Source: Cloacibacillus porcorum
GTDB lineage: Bacteria; Synergistota; Synergistia; Synergistales; Synergistaceae
Direction: 5' to 3'
Length of the DNA: 64,000 nucleotides
NCBI RefSeq assembly: GCF_001701045.1
Contig: NZ_CP016757.1
Coordinates: forward strand, 496,001-560,000
The notes under the pieces: generated by a model
Told to the model about the DNA's origin: nothing
Databases searched by the model: none
The model's input: only the letters and a program-made list of their open reading frames with translations
In this document: in pieces, positions 33,662 to 42,448 of the stretch
How positions within the stretch are numbered: the stretch's first letter is position 1
Layout of the letters: every line of letters starts with the position of its first letter
Position numbers and translations under genes: made by a program

Positions 33662-34330
33662 CTATTGTCGGTCTTCGAGGTTTATAAGGCCTTCACTGAT
33701 GGCGAAACGCAGCAATTTATTCAGGTTTTCACAGCCAAGCTTGTGCATGAGATTGGCGCGGTGAGTATCCGCGGTGCTTCTGCTGATGCATAGTTCCTCG
33801 GCTATCTCCCTCATGCTTTTTGACTCCGATATCATGCGCAGCACCTGACGCTCACGCACGGAAAGTTCCTTCAAGTGCTCTGAAGCGGTCGGTACGCAGC
33901 GTTTTTTTATATATCCGTCCACCAGCAGCCTTATCACCTTTGAGTTTAGGTACATTCCTCCCGACAGTATCGTGTGCACGGCAAAAACGAGTTCTTCCGG
34001 TTCGACCGCCTTTGGCGTGCAGCCCTCGGCTCCGGCTGTTAAGACTTCAAGTACGAGACGCAGATTCAGCGACATTGAGAGGATCAGAATCTTGGTCTCC
34101 GGCTGCTCCTGCTTTATCTTTTGTATGACTGCGACATTGACCCCATCGGGGTGTTCCGTGACCGGATCGGCTATTATCATGGAAGGGTTTCGTGCGTAGA
34201 CTGTATTTTCCAGCTCGCTTCCGTAGCGGACGCGTTCCAGTATCTCTATGTCCTTTACAGATGACAGTACAGAGGCGATGCCCTCAAGGAAAAATTTATT
34301 TTCATCAGCCAGTATAATTGAATGTTTCAT
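33662..34330 (-). CDS. NarL/LuxR-type response regulator
   Basis: The 222-aa protein has an N-terminal receiver with acidic pair region ILADEN, a probable phospho-acceptor in MIIADPVTEH, and the conserved lysine in GCTPKAVEPEE. The C-terminal LuxR helix-turn-helix reads LSVRERQVLRMISESKSMRE and ISRSTADTHRANLMHKLG. No sensor kinase is adjacent. It lies downstream of the NSS transporter and its small peptide on the same strand, so it may regulate transport. Confidence 0.88.
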   Translation of the reverse strand: MKHSIILADENKFFLEGIASVLSSVKDIEILERVRYGSELENTVYARNPSMIIADPVTEHPDGVNVAVIQKIKQEQPETKILILSMSLNLRLVLEVLTAGAEGCTPKAVEPEELVFAVHTILSGGMYLNSKVIRLLVDGYIKKRCVPTASEHLKELSVRERQVLRMISESKSMREIAEELCISRSTADTHRANLMHKLGCENLNKLLRFAISEGLINLEDRQ

Positions 34331-34442
34331 GAAGACCGCCTCCCTCTTCTCTGTCTTCTATTTTAGCAGTAAATAAAAAAGTACGGGCCTTGGCAGGCTC
34401 CGTACCCATGAACATTTGTGGCAGGATGATCGTTTAGCATCG

Positions 34443-34541
34443 TTATCTCTTGCGAGATTCCGCCTTGATTGCCTTCATTACCGCCCAACCGAAACAACCG
34501 AAACCTACAGCGATACATAAAATCATATTGGCGACCCACAT
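34443..34541 (-). CDS. Tiny MetS-like partner of the second NSS transporter (32 aa)
   Basis: It encodes MWVANMILCIAVGFGCFGWA followed by VMKAIKAESRKR, highly similar to the peptide at 17048-17149. A GGAGG ribosome site precedes it. It begins 23 bases after the transporter stop, the same arrangement as at the first locus. Confidence 0.82.
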   Translation of the reverse strand: MWVANMILCIAVGFGCFGWAVMKAIKAESRKR

Positions 34542-34564
34542 TTCAATACCTCCTCCATTCCTTT

Positions 34565-36064
34565 TTAATCAACCTTATTAGAATGTACGAGCTTATCTCT
34601 CATTTTATTGTTCAATAGGAACAAAACAAGGAAAAGGATTCCCCATTCGACGACCATCACGGCCGGAGTGTACATGTACTTTGTTACAGGCCAGAATTTA
34701 TACCATTCGCCCGGGTACCATGTGATGGTCTGCCAGACCCACCATCCCCAGACCAGCGCGAAGATCACGGGGAAGAAGCGTATCATGCTCCACATCCACC
34801 TTATTTTGATGTCGGAGCAGGGGGCTATATCCTCCGTCCACAGCTTGTCTACGCCGTATTTTAGCGCGCCCAGTGAATAGCAGAGCCCGGATATGAGGAG
34901 GCCGACGCCCCAGACCATATCCTGATTTTCGAACACTCTGTTGTCCAATGCGGAAAAGGTTCCGACAAATATATAAAATACGACCCAGCAAAGGGTGGCT
35001 TTGGTGCGTGAAAATCCCATGTCGATCATATTTCGCGCTCCGGTCTCGAGCATGGCGATCACGGAGGAGAGCGCGGCGGAGAAGAGCGCTAGAAAGAAGA
35101 GCACCGCCATAAAAAATCCTCCGGGGGTGTGCACAAAAAGATTTGTCAGGTTGACAAAGGTGAGCCCGTTGGCTCCTGAGTTCATCACCGCTGCGGGGTC
35201 CGGAGCCAGCGCGAAGACGGCGGGGAGTACCACCATTCCGGCAAGCATGGCCGCCACCGTATCTCCAAACGCGACCGTAAAGGCGTTTAATTGGATATCC
35301 TCGTCTCTTGCCGAGTAGACAAAGTAGACGTGGAACATGCCCCAGCCGGCTCCGGTGGACCAAGCCGACTGTGTAAAGGCGGCCAGCCATATCTTTGGCT
35401 TCAGGAAATCCGCGGGGTTGACGTGGTACATATACTCCAAACCCTTCCATGCGTTTGGTATCATCAGGACGCGCACGACAAGCACCGCCAGCAGAATGAA
35501 TATGGCAGGTATCATTATCTTATTGGCAATCTCGATACCATTCTGAATTCCCCGGAAAATTATCGCTCCGGCAATGATGACCGCCGCCGCAAACCATATC
35601 CAGGCCTCGTAGGCGGGAACCGCCATGGCGAAGTCGTTCCATGTCTTTGTGGTGAGCGCCACTCCCTGGCTTTGAACCTGAGACAAAAAACCGGTAAAGA
35701 TGAGATAGAGGTACTTCATCACCCAGCCAAGCACGACCACATAATAAGAGCCCAGCATCATACAGACCATAAAGCAAAAGCCGCCTATCCAGGTCCACTT
35801 TCCGCCAAGCAGGACTTTGAAGGCTCCAGCGTTTGCCATGCGAGATTTTTTGCCGAATACAGATTCGGCGCAGATGAGCGGTACGGCCCAAATGAAGAGC
35901 GTTATAAAGACCATAAGAATGAACGCTCCTCCATCATTGCCGACAACTTCACGTGGGAACCGCCAAATGTTACCCGTCCCCACGGCCATCCCTAAGATAG
36001 TGCAGAGCAACCCCCAGCGGCTGGAGAATTGTTCTCCCGCCGCAGCGTTTTTTATTTCCGCCAT
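34565..36064 (-). CDS. Second NSS-family sodium-coupled transporter
   Basis: The 499-aa protein aligns almost end to end with the transporter at 17177-18670 (both start MAEIK then FSSRWGLLCTILGMAVGTGN and end with KLVHSNKVD or RLVHTNKID). It has about 12 helices. The pair probably arose by duplication and may differ in amino-acid preference. It is followed by its MetS-like peptide. The substrate is not evident. Confidence 0.93.
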   Translation of the reverse strand: MAEIKNAAAGEQFSSRWGLLCTILGMAVGTGNIWRFPREVVGNDGGAFILMVFITLFIWAVPLICAESVFGKKSRMANAGAFKVLLGGKWTWIGGFCFMVCMMLGSYYVVVLGWVMKYLYLIFTGFLSQVQSQGVALTTKTWNDFAMAVPAYEAWIWFAAAVIIAGAIIFRGIQNGIEIANKIMIPAIFILLAVLVVRVLMIPNAWKGLEYMYHVNPADFLKPKIWLAAFTQSAWSTGAGWGMFHVYFVYSARDEDIQLNAFTVAFGDTVAAMLAGMVVLPAVFALAPDPAAVMNSGANGLTFVNLTNLFVHTPGGFFMAVLFFLALFSAALSSVIAMLETGARNMIDMGFSRTKATLCWVVFYIFVGTFSALDNRVFENQDMVWGVGLLISGLCYSLGALKYGVDKLWTEDIAPCSDIKIRWMWSMIRFFPVIFALVWGWWVWQTITWYPGEWYKFWPVTKYMYTPAVMVVEWGILFLVLFLLNNKMRDKLVHSNKVD

Positions 36065-36415
36065 AACTGCTCACTCCTCTCTCCGAAGTCTTTAAAGGGG
36101 AAAATGAGGTACTAAGGATATTTCCCCTAAGCCGTAGTTTTAAGACATACGTATATATGATTGACGGACATCGTTTAACTTTCTGAATATTAGGTTGAGT
36201 ATATGCGCTGTCTGTTTGTTTGAAAATTAAGAAAAATATGATTTATATAGTTTAATTCACTATTGCAGAATAGCGACTGTCGTTAGTAAACTATCGATAT
36301 TTTTGCACTTAAAAGTGTGAAAACATATAAAAACGGTAAGATCTGTCTTTGTCAGCTTCATTCGTCCTGTTATGGAGGGATATCGGTATCTCCGTTAAGA
36401 ATAGGAGATAAAACA
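36065..36415. other. AT-rich intergenic region upstream of NSS transporter 2
   Basis: About 350 bases of AT-rich sequence carry the promoter for the minus-strand NSS gene. I see no gene or clear RNA structure. Confidence 0.4.
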
Positions 36416-36442
36416 AAAACGGCCGCAGGGGGCGGCCGTTTT
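36416..36442. terminator. Terminator of the dehydrogenase operon
   Basis: AAAACGGCCGC-AGGGG-GCGGCCGTTTT forms a clean stem. On the minus strand it is followed by a T-rich run (TTTTTGTTTT), so it ends the five-gene operon. Confidence 0.88.
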
Positions 36443-36470
36443 CATATAGGGGAAATGAGAGACAGAGATG

Positions 36471-37619
36471 TTAAACGACGTTCGGCTCGACGATCTTTTC
36501 GCCGCGCTCGAATCTTCTGTAGTCCATGATCGTGGGGTCGATGGGCGGCTTGTCTCCGTTGAGGAGAGCCGTCATAACCTGTCCCGCTACCGGCCCGAGC
36601 ATGAATCCGTGGCCGGAGAAGCCCGTCGCGTGCCAGAAGTTCTTCACGTCGGTCTCGCCGAGTATCGGGGCGGCGTCAGGGGTCATGTCGTAGTAGCCGG
36701 CCCACTGGCGCACGACGCGGATGTTCTTCGCGCGCGGCAGCAGCTTGATGATGGTGCGCGCGATGCTTGCCACCGAGTGTACCGTCGAGGTGTATCCGAG
36801 AAGCGGTTCGTGCGCGGGGCTCTCACCGGCGATGATCGAGCCGTGGGGGCGCTGCTGGATGTAGTAGTTTCCGCTGAAGCTCATGAGCATCGGCGGGCAT
36901 ACGCCCGGGTCCACCGGCTCCGTGATGAGGATCTCGTGGCGCTCGGCCCAGTTCGGAAGCTTGATGCCGGCCATCGCCGCGATGTCCTGCGCCCAGGCGC
37001 CGGCGCAGTTGATGACGCTGCCGCACTCGATGGTGCCGTGGTTGGTCTCAACGGCCTTGATATTGCCGCCCTCGGTTTTGAGGCCGGTCACTTCGGTGAA
37101 TTTGTAGAACTTCGCTCCGTGGCGCTTTGCCGCCTCCTGGAAGGCGAAGGTCGTGAGGAAGGGGTCGGCGTGGCCGTCCCTGCTGTAGTAGGTGAAGCCC
37201 AGCGCGTCGTCGACCGCTACGCCGGGGCAGATCTCCTGCGCGCGTTTGACGTCCGTGAAGGCCTCGGTCATGATGCCGAGGGAGTGCTGGAGCTCGACGT
37301 TCTTCTTGAACTGCTCCCATTCCTTCTCTTTGTAGGCGACGAGCAGGTATCCGCCCTGGTTGAGACCGGTGGGCAGTCCGAGTTCTTCGTCGAGCTGCTC
37401 GAAGGTGTCGAGGCAGGCGAGGGCCATGCGGCAGTTGAGCTCAAGGCCCCACTGCGCGCGGATACCGGCGCCGCAGCGGCCCGTGGAGCCGGAGCAGACG
37501 GTATTCTTTTCGAGCAGAACGACATTCTTTCTTCCTGATTTTGCAAGGTAATACGCGGTGGCGGTTCCTACGACGCCGCCGCCGATGATGACGACATCAG
37601 CTGTTTTCGGGAAATCCAT
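36471..37619 (-). CDS. FAD-dependent amino/imino acid dehydrogenase, DadA-like subunit
   Basis: The protein of about 382 residues has the N-terminal FAD motif VVIIGGGVVGTATAYYLAKSG and the DAO-fold C-terminal FDM: GYYDMTPDAAPILGE and WHATGFSGHGFMLGP. It resembles the beta subunits of heteromeric D-hydroxyproline, opine or sarcosine dehydrogenases. It is the last gene of a five-gene operon encoding the other subunits, so it probably oxidises an amino or imino acid and passes electrons through the Fe-S proteins. Start at 37619 with GGAGG eight bases upstream. Confidence 0.87.
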   Translation of the reverse strand: MDFPKTADVVIIGGGVVGTATAYYLAKSGRKNVVLLEKNTVCSGSTGRCGAGIRAQWGLELNCRMALACLDTFEQLDEELGLPTGLNQGGYLLVAYKEKEWEQFKKNVELQHSLGIMTEAFTDVKRAQEICPGVAVDDALGFTYYSRDGHADPFLTTFAFQEAAKRHGAKFYKFTEVTGLKTEGGNIKAVETNHGTIECGSVINCAGAWAQDIAAMAGIKLPNWAERHEILITEPVDPGVCPPMLMSFSGNYYIQQRPHGSIIAGESPAHEPLLGYTSTVHSVASIARTIIKLLPRAKNIRVVRQWAGYYDMTPDAAPILGETDVKNFWHATGFSGHGFMLGPVAGQVMTALLNGDKPPIDPTIMDYRRFERGEKIVEPNVV

Positions 37620-37631
37620 CTTCTGCACCTC

Positions 37632-37901
37632 CTATTCGCAGTCCTCAGCAAGGAGGCTGAGCTTTATCGGCTTTACGGGGGGTCTCATCGTTCCTGGGGC
37701 GATCTCCGATACGGGTTTGCCGGTGGCTTTCGAGATCTCGCGCAGTATGATGTCGCGGCATCCGCGTCCCTGGCATGGTCCCATACCGACGCGGAGCTCT
37801 CTCTTGAGCTCGTCAAAGGTGTCGTAACCGCGCGCAATCCATTCGCGGATCTCGTCGATCTCTATCTCTTCACAGCGGCATATCACATTTACTTTCGCCA
37901 T
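37632..37901 (-). CDS. BFD-like [2Fe-2S] subunit
   Basis: The 89-aa protein carries the BFD-type cysteine set VICRCEE and GPCQGRGCRD that binds one [2Fe-2S] cluster. Such small subunits sit between the FAD subunits of hydroxyproline/opine dehydrogenase complexes. It is spaced 12 bases from the DadA-like gene. Confidence 0.88.
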   Translation of the reverse strand: MAKVNVICRCEEIEIDEIREWIARGYDTFDELKRELRVGMGPCQGRGCRDIILREISKATGKPVSEIAPGTMRPPVKPIKLSLLAEDCE

Positions 37902-37902
37902 T

Positions 37903-38418
37903 TCAGCACACCACCTTTATCGCGCGTATTTGATCGGCCATCTCTTTCGGGATGACGACGCTGACCACGTAGGTGCGGTCTTTCGAGGGTTCGGTGACCG
38001 CTATGACTTCTCCATCCGCCACGGCCTCTCCTGTACGGTCGAGGCATTTGACGGTTTTGCCTTTTTCCGGCAGCGGCAGCATTTCATAGGGGAGTTTGAT
38101 CACGGCTTTGTCCGCCGCGTAGGTCATGTCTATTACGAAGCAGGCCAGTCCGGGGCATCTGGAGACGCAGATTCCGCACCCAGTGCATTTGGCGTAGTCT
38201 ATCTGCGGCACGTCGTTTATGTCTTCAAAGGGGAGGACGGCTCCCGTTGGGCAGCTGGTGTAGCAGGGGTTGCAGGGGATGCGTTTCGGGCATTCGATTA
38301 CCACGTAGCCGCCTTTTTTGGTTTCCCACGCCTCCTGCGGCGGCAGTACCGCACCTTCGGTGTGTTCCACGAGGATTCCGCTGTTGAATAGTTTTTCTTT
38401 ATCGCATGTGCAGCCCAT
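37903..38418 (-). CDS. Ferredoxin-like 4Fe-4S subunit
   Basis: The 171-aa protein has two cysteine sets: CPKRIPCNPCYTSCPTGA and CTGCGICVSRCPG. These fit two 4Fe-4S clusters. The C-terminal 70 residues form a beta-rich domain of unknown role. It likely transfers electrons from the flavoproteins to a carrier. Four bases separate it from the upstream gene and one from the downstream gene, indicating tight coupling. Confidence 0.87.
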   Translation of the reverse strand: MGCTCDKEKLFNSGILVEHTEGAVLPPQEAWETKKGGYVVIECPKRIPCNPCYTSCPTGAVLPFEDINDVPQIDYAKCTGCGICVSRCPGLACFVIDMTYAADKAVIKLPYEMLPLPEKGKTVKCLDRTGEAVADGEVIAVTEPSKDRTYVVSVVIPKEMADQIRAIKVVC

Positions 38419-38421
38419 TGT

Positions 38422-39522
38422 CTACGCCTCCCATCTTTCTACGAGGACCTGGCCTATTCCGGCGAGGATTTTTTCTCCCACTTCTCCGGCGCGGAGGTGG
38501 TGGAGTCTGGTCCAGTATTCTTCGAATTTTTTGTCTTCTACTTTGTGGCCGAGGGCTTTGGCCGCCGCGTGGCCCGCTATGCGCCCCTCTACCATGGCCG
38601 CCGAGGCCTCTTCTATGCCGGAGGCGTCTCCCGCAACCCAGATGTCAGGGTTGCTGGTGCGCATGGTTTTGTCTCTGAAGGGTACGTAGCCGCAGAGCTG
38701 CGGTACGAACTGCATTTTGCAGCCCGCCTGCCAGAAGAGTTCGGTGGTCGGCGTGAGGCCTACGGCCATGCAGATGATGTCGCAGTCTATTTTACGGGGC
38801 TCGCCTATGAGCTGGAATTTGTCGTCGAGTTCCTGGATGACTGCTCCCTCGAGGACTTTGTCGCCTATGGCCTCGACTATGGTGTGTCTCAGGAGGATGG
38901 GGATGCCGAGTCTTCTTATTTTCGCCGCGTGGACCCAGTAGCCGCCGATTTTAGGCATGGCTTCTACTACCGCCGCCACTTCGACTCCCGCCTGGGTGAG
39001 CTGGTAGCTGACTATGAGGCCGATGTTCCCCGCTCCCACCATGACGACTTTTTTGCCCGGCACGACTCCGTAGACGTTCATGAGGGTCTGTACCGCTCCC
39101 GCTCCGTAGACTCCCGGAAGGTCGTTGTTGGGGAAGGGGATCATTCTCTCCTGCGCTCCCGTCGCCACGACCGCCTTTTTGGCTTTCACGCGGTAGTAGT
39201 TCTCTTCTCCCTCCATGACGGTGTAGACTCCGTCTTCGGGATAGCAGCCCGTCACGGTGGAGTTGCAGTTGATTTTTACTTTGTCTCCCAGCGACGATAT
39301 TTCGTCGAGCAGGATGTCGGCTATCTTGTAGCCGCGCGTTCCCGCGTATTCGTCTCTGGAACCGAAGAATTTATGGGTCTGTTTGACGAGCTGGCCGCCG
39401 GGATGGAGGTCGCTCTCGATAACCGTGACGCTGGCTCCCGCAGTCGCCGCTTCCGCCGCCGCGCAGAGGCCCGCCGCTCCGCCGCCTATTACGAGGAGGT
39501 CCGTCTCATGTATTTTCTTCAT
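38422..39522 (-). CDS. FAD/NAD(P)-binding dehydrogenase subunit, HcnB/OoxA-like
   Basis: The 366-aa flavoprotein has two Rossmann motifs: LLVIGGGAAGLCAAAEAATAG near residue 8 and KVVMVGAGNIGLIVS near residue 155. DIWVAGDASGIEEASAAMVEG is the terminal FAD motif. It resembles the alpha subunit of heteromeric amino acid dehydrogenases. GGAGGGG precedes its ATG. Confidence 0.87.
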   Translation of the reverse strand: MKKIHETDLLVIGGGAAGLCAAAEAATAGASVTVIESDLHPGGQLVKQTHKFFGSRDEYAGTRGYKIADILLDEISSLGDKVKINCNSTVTGCYPEDGVYTVMEGEENYYRVKAKKAVVATGAQERMIPFPNNDLPGVYGAGAVQTLMNVYGVVPGKKVVMVGAGNIGLIVSYQLTQAGVEVAAVVEAMPKIGGYWVHAAKIRRLGIPILLRHTIVEAIGDKVLEGAVIQELDDKFQLIGEPRKIDCDIICMAVGLTPTTELFWQAGCKMQFVPQLCGYVPFRDKTMRTSNPDIWVAGDASGIEEASAAMVEGRIAGHAAAKALGHKVEDKKFEEYWTRLHHLRAGEVGEKILAGIGQVLVERWEA

Positions 39523-39537
39523 CTCTTATACCCCTCC

Positions 39538-39858
39538 TTAACAGACTTCCAAAGGAACGCGGCCTTTGTCCCTCTGGGTCTCGACCTTCATGCCCGCCGT
39601 AAGCGGCGTGACGCAGGTGCGGACGTTGGGGACGCCGTCGACCACCATGAAGCAGGAGCTGCATTTGCCGATCGCGCAGAAGAAACCGCGCGTCCTCTTC
39701 ATCTCCGGCGTGATGCGGTAGATGTGCACCCCGTTCGCGTGCAGCGCCATCGCTATCGGCTCCCCTTCGTATCCTTTGAGCTCGCGCCCGTCGAAGGTAA
39801 ATGTCACTTCCCGACCGTGTTTGTAGTCCAGTATCGGGTGATTCTGTATCAGTTCCAT
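39538..39858 (-). CDS. [2Fe-2S] subunit, HcnA-like
   Basis: The 106-aa protein has the plant-type ferredoxin-like set C-x4-C-x2-C in FFCAIGKCSSCFMVVDG and a later cysteine in VRTCVTPL. It corresponds to the gamma/HcnA subunit of opine or hydroxyproline dehydrogenases and is the first gene of the operon. Confidence 0.85.
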   Translation of the reverse strand: MELIQNHPILDYKHGREVTFTFDGRELKGYEGEPIAMALHANGVHIYRITPEMKRTRGFFCAIGKCSSCFMVVDGVPNVRTCVTPLTAGMKVETQRDKGRVPLEVC

Positions 39859-39950
39859 GCCCTCTCTCCCTCCTTGGTCTTACGCCGGCCGGTGACGGCG
39901 CGGCGAATTGAATGCTGACAAACGTAAAGAAAAAATCGGTGAGTAGATTA

Positions 39951-40015
39951 TAACATCAAAAAATTGTTTTGTATCAATTTTTTGATGTTAACATAGAATA
40001 TTGTCATTCAATATT
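39951..40015. promoter_or_regulatory. Two perfect AT-rich palindromes in the dehydrogenase promoter
   Basis: TAACATCAAAAAATTG (39951-39966) pairs with CAATTTTTTGATGTTA (39975-39990). AATATTG-TCATT-CAATATT lies at 39997-40015. They sit just upstream of the dehydrogenase operon. A 13-base part (CAAAAAATTGATA on the minus strand) recurs upstream of the regulator gene, suggesting operators for that regulator. Confidence 0.65.
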
Positions 40016-40123
40016 GAAATTTTGTCAAGATAAAATAAATATCTACACGCAAAAACATTGCTTTGTAGGCAAGGGTAGTATTATCGAAAAAATACTAAGC
40101 TTTTTTGCCATAATGGCTATGAT

Positions 40124-40837
40124 TTACTGCTTTTTTTGTATATCTCTTATATATGCGTAGATGGTGAACTTTGTGTTGCCCATTTCAGCTGCCAGTGTGT
40201 CAACAGCGCCCTTGAGCAGGAAGAAGCCCTTGTCGTGAAGTTCCTTGATGACCTGCTTTTTTTCAGGTTTGGTGAGGTACTGCAGTGGTTTGCCGATTCG
40301 TCTTTTGGCCTGTGCGAGGGAATCTCCCATCACCTCTTCCAGGTCCTGCGCGAAGGACTCGCGCACCGGTTCGGGGAATTTTCCCGACTGGTCGGAGGGC
40401 GGGTCGAAGTTTTCAGGATATTGTTCAATCTTGCCCATGTCCACCTTGACGAGGCTTTCTATGAGCTCCTGCGCGGCGATGGCCTTTTTAAGGTCGTAGT
40501 TGATGCAGAGGAAGGCGATGGTTTTTTCGTTCTCGTCGCGGATGAAGATGCAGCTGCATTTGATAAGTTCGCCGCGGTTGTTCTTCGCGAGATAGTTGTA
40601 GATGCCGTCCTTGTTTTGGTACTCCTCGGATTGGAGCATGAAGAGGCCGAAGTCGGTCATCGGACCGCCCTCGCTCCGTCCCGTGACGTAACCGTTTTCG
40701 CAGAGGACGAGAGAGTGCTCCGGCATTGAGACGTCATGAAGGTTGACCTCGTAATCTTTGCCGAGTATCTTCGCCAGTCCGCGTACGACGGGGATGAGGA
40801 TCTTTAATCTAGGGTTTATTTTTTGCGGGGCCGTCAT
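40124..40837 (-). CDS. YheO/DauR-like transcriptional regulator (PAS-like plus HTH)
   Basis: The protein of about 237 residues has an N-terminal YheO/PAS-like domain (AKILGKDYEVNLHDVSMPEH and a segment ending IAFLCINYD) and a C-terminal helix-turn-helix of the DauR type (GAVDTLAAEMGNTKFTIYAY). DauR controls D-arginine catabolism in Pseudomonas; related proteins sit next to amino and imino acid dehydrogenases, as here. GGAGGTG six bases before the ATG at 40837 fixes the start. Confidence 0.85.
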   Translation of the reverse strand: MTAPQKINPRLKILIPVVRGLAKILGKDYEVNLHDVSMPEHSLVLCENGYVTGRSEGGPMTDFGLFMLQSEEYQNKDGIYNYLAKNNRGELIKCSCIFIRDENEKTIAFLCINYDLKKAIAAQELIESLVKVDMGKIEQYPENFDPPSDQSGKFPEPVRESFAQDLEEVMGDSLAQAKRRIGKPLQYLTKPEKKQVIKELHDKGFFLLKGAVDTLAAEMGNTKFTIYAYIRDIQKKQ

Positions 40838-40891
40838 CACAGTCACCTCCATGCTGTGGATTATTGTACACTAATTTGCGCGGCAAATAAA

Positions 40892-40904
40892 CAAAAAATT
40901 GATA
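40892..40904. promoter_or_regulatory. Repeat of the dehydrogenase operator motif upstream of its regulator
   Basis: CAAAAAATTGATA is the exact reverse complement of 39972-39984 inside the large palindrome. It lies 55-67 bases before the regulator start, which suggests autoregulation. Confidence 0.5.
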
Positions 40905-40912
40905 TACCGGCA

Positions 40913-40949
40913 AAAAGATAACCGGAAGAGCGTAAAGCTCCTCCGGCTG
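40913..40949 (-). terminator. Terminator following the duplicated aminotransferase tail
   Basis: On the minus strand AGCCGGAGGAGC-TTTAC-GCTCTTCCGGTT is followed by ATCTTTTT. It lies beyond the truncated duplicate and probably ends the aminotransferase transcript. Confidence 0.85.
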
Positions 40950-40974
40950 TTCTCTCTGTCGTATTGGAATTTGT

Positions 40975-41076
40975 TTAGAGGACTTCCGCCAGCCGTTTGA
41001 TACCCTCGCGGATGGTCTCAGGCGTAGAGTTAGTGTAGTTGAGCCTGAAGGTATTGACGTTCGTCTTGCCCGCGTA
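40975..41076 (-). pseudogene. Duplicated C-terminal fragment of the aminotransferase gene
   Basis: These 102 bases encode YAGKTNVNTFRLNYTNSTPE followed by TIREGIKRLAEVL and stop, identical in protein sequence to the end of the aminotransferase at 41169-42332 but with several silent base differences. No start or upstream domain remains. About 90 bases of unrelated sequence with a hairpin (CGTTCCTGC/GCAGGAACG, about 41098-41142) lie between fragment and intact gene. Confidence 0.9.
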
Positions 41077-41168
41077 CGGCCAGCGAACCAAAACGCCGTT
41101 CCTGCGTTTTGTGTGAGTCGGCTGGTCTCATCATGCAGGAACGGACGGTGGTGTGGTGGTTGTCTTGC

Positions 41169-42332
41169 CTATAGAACTTCAGCCAGCCGTTTGATACCCT
41201 CGCGGATGGTCTCAGGCGTAGAGTTAGTGTAGTTGAGCCTGAAGGTGTTCACATTTGTCTTGCCCGCATAAAATGGGTCTCCGGGGACGAAGGCGACCTT
41301 CTTTTCCATTGCCTTATGGAAGAGGTCGAGCGCCGACTGTCCCTCGGGGAGCGTCACCCAGATGAACATGCCGCCCTCCGGCTCGGTGTATTTCACATGG
41401 GCGGGGAAGTATTCCTTCATCGCCGCGAGCATCGCCTCGGCCTGTCCTTTATAGAGGGCGATGATCTTGTCCACATGCTTCTGGTATTCGTTGTGCGCGA
41501 GGTAATCGGCGATCATGTACTGCGAGAAGATGTTGGTGTGAAGGTCGCTTGACTGCTTGGCCGTCACAAGATGGTTCATGAGCTCCTTATCCTGCGTGAT
41601 GATGAAGCCGAGGCGCATGCCGGGCGTGACGGTTTTGGAGAAGGTCCCGAGCAGCACGCTGTGAGGCAGCTTGCCGGCGCCGATGTAGGGGAGTTTTTCT
41701 CCCTTGAAGCGCAGCTCGCCGTAGGGGTCGTCCTCGACGAGCACCGTGTCATATCTGTCGAAGAGTGCGCAGACGGCCTCGCGGCGCTCCTTTGAATAGG
41801 TGAGCCCCGTGGGGTTCTGGAAGTTGGGCACTACGTAGGCGAACTTCACACGTTCTTTCTTGAGAGCCTCTTCGAGCTTCTTGAGGTCTAGGCCGTCGTC
41901 TTCCAGCGTGACCGGCAAAAATTCCGGCTCGAACATGCAGAAGGCCTGGATGGCTCCGAGGTATCCAGGTTCTTCGATGATGACGCGGTCGCCTTTATTG
42001 AGCAGCGTCTTCGCGATGAGGTCCAGAGCCTGCTGTGAACCAGTCGTGATGAGGACGTCTTCGGGCGTGATATTCAGACCGAAATTTTTGTTGTATTTGT
42101 CCGCCACAAACTGGCGCAGCGGCAGATGTCCCTCCGTGGTCGAATATTGAAAAACTTTGCCGCCCTCATTGTCGATGATACGGCAGGCGGACTCCTTTAA
42201 CGCCTCTTCCGGGAAGGATATCGGGTTCGGAAGGCCGCCGGCGAAAGAGATTACGGACGGGTCCTGCGTCACCTTCAGTATGTCCCGGATGAACGAGGAG
42301 GGGGTCGATAAAATTCTGTCTGAATAGCGCAT
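41169..42332 (-). CDS. PLP-dependent aminotransferase, class I/II (LysN/2-aminoadipate-like)
   Basis: The 387-aa enzyme has the fold type I pattern of MocR-like aminotransferases without the DNA-binding domain: VISFAGGLPNPISFP at the N-terminus, GSQQALDLIAKTLLNKGD, PNFQNPTGLTYS, VEDDPYGELRF and the PLP lysine in LGTFSKTVTPGMRLG. Such enzymes transfer amino groups of branched, aromatic or aminoadipate substrates. It stands near regulators and enzymes of amino-acid fermentation. Its 3' end is duplicated downstream. Confidence 0.9.
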   Translation of the reverse strand: MRYSDRILSTPSSFIRDILKVTQDPSVISFAGGLPNPISFPEEALKESACRIIDNEGGKVFQYSTTEGHLPLRQFVADKYNKNFGLNITPEDVLITTGSQQALDLIAKTLLNKGDRVIIEEPGYLGAIQAFCMFEPEFLPVTLEDDGLDLKKLEEALKKERVKFAYVVPNFQNPTGLTYSKERREAVCALFDRYDTVLVEDDPYGELRFKGEKLPYIGAGKLPHSVLLGTFSKTVTPGMRLGFIITQDKELMNHLVTAKQSSDLHTNIFSQYMIADYLAHNEYQKHVDKIIALYKGQAEAMLAAMKEYFPAHVKYTEPEGGMFIWVTLPEGQSALDLFHKAMEKKVAFVPGDPFYAGKTNVNTFRLNYTNSTPETIREGIKRLAEVL

Positions 42333-42448
42333 GGTGTGATCACTCCTTGGTAAAGATCTTTGCTTACTTTTCTAACGCAAACCGCCGGCTGCCGTGTTGC
42401 CTGCCGTCAGCCGGCGGGATATGCCTCTGTTTTGATGAAAGATGTGCC

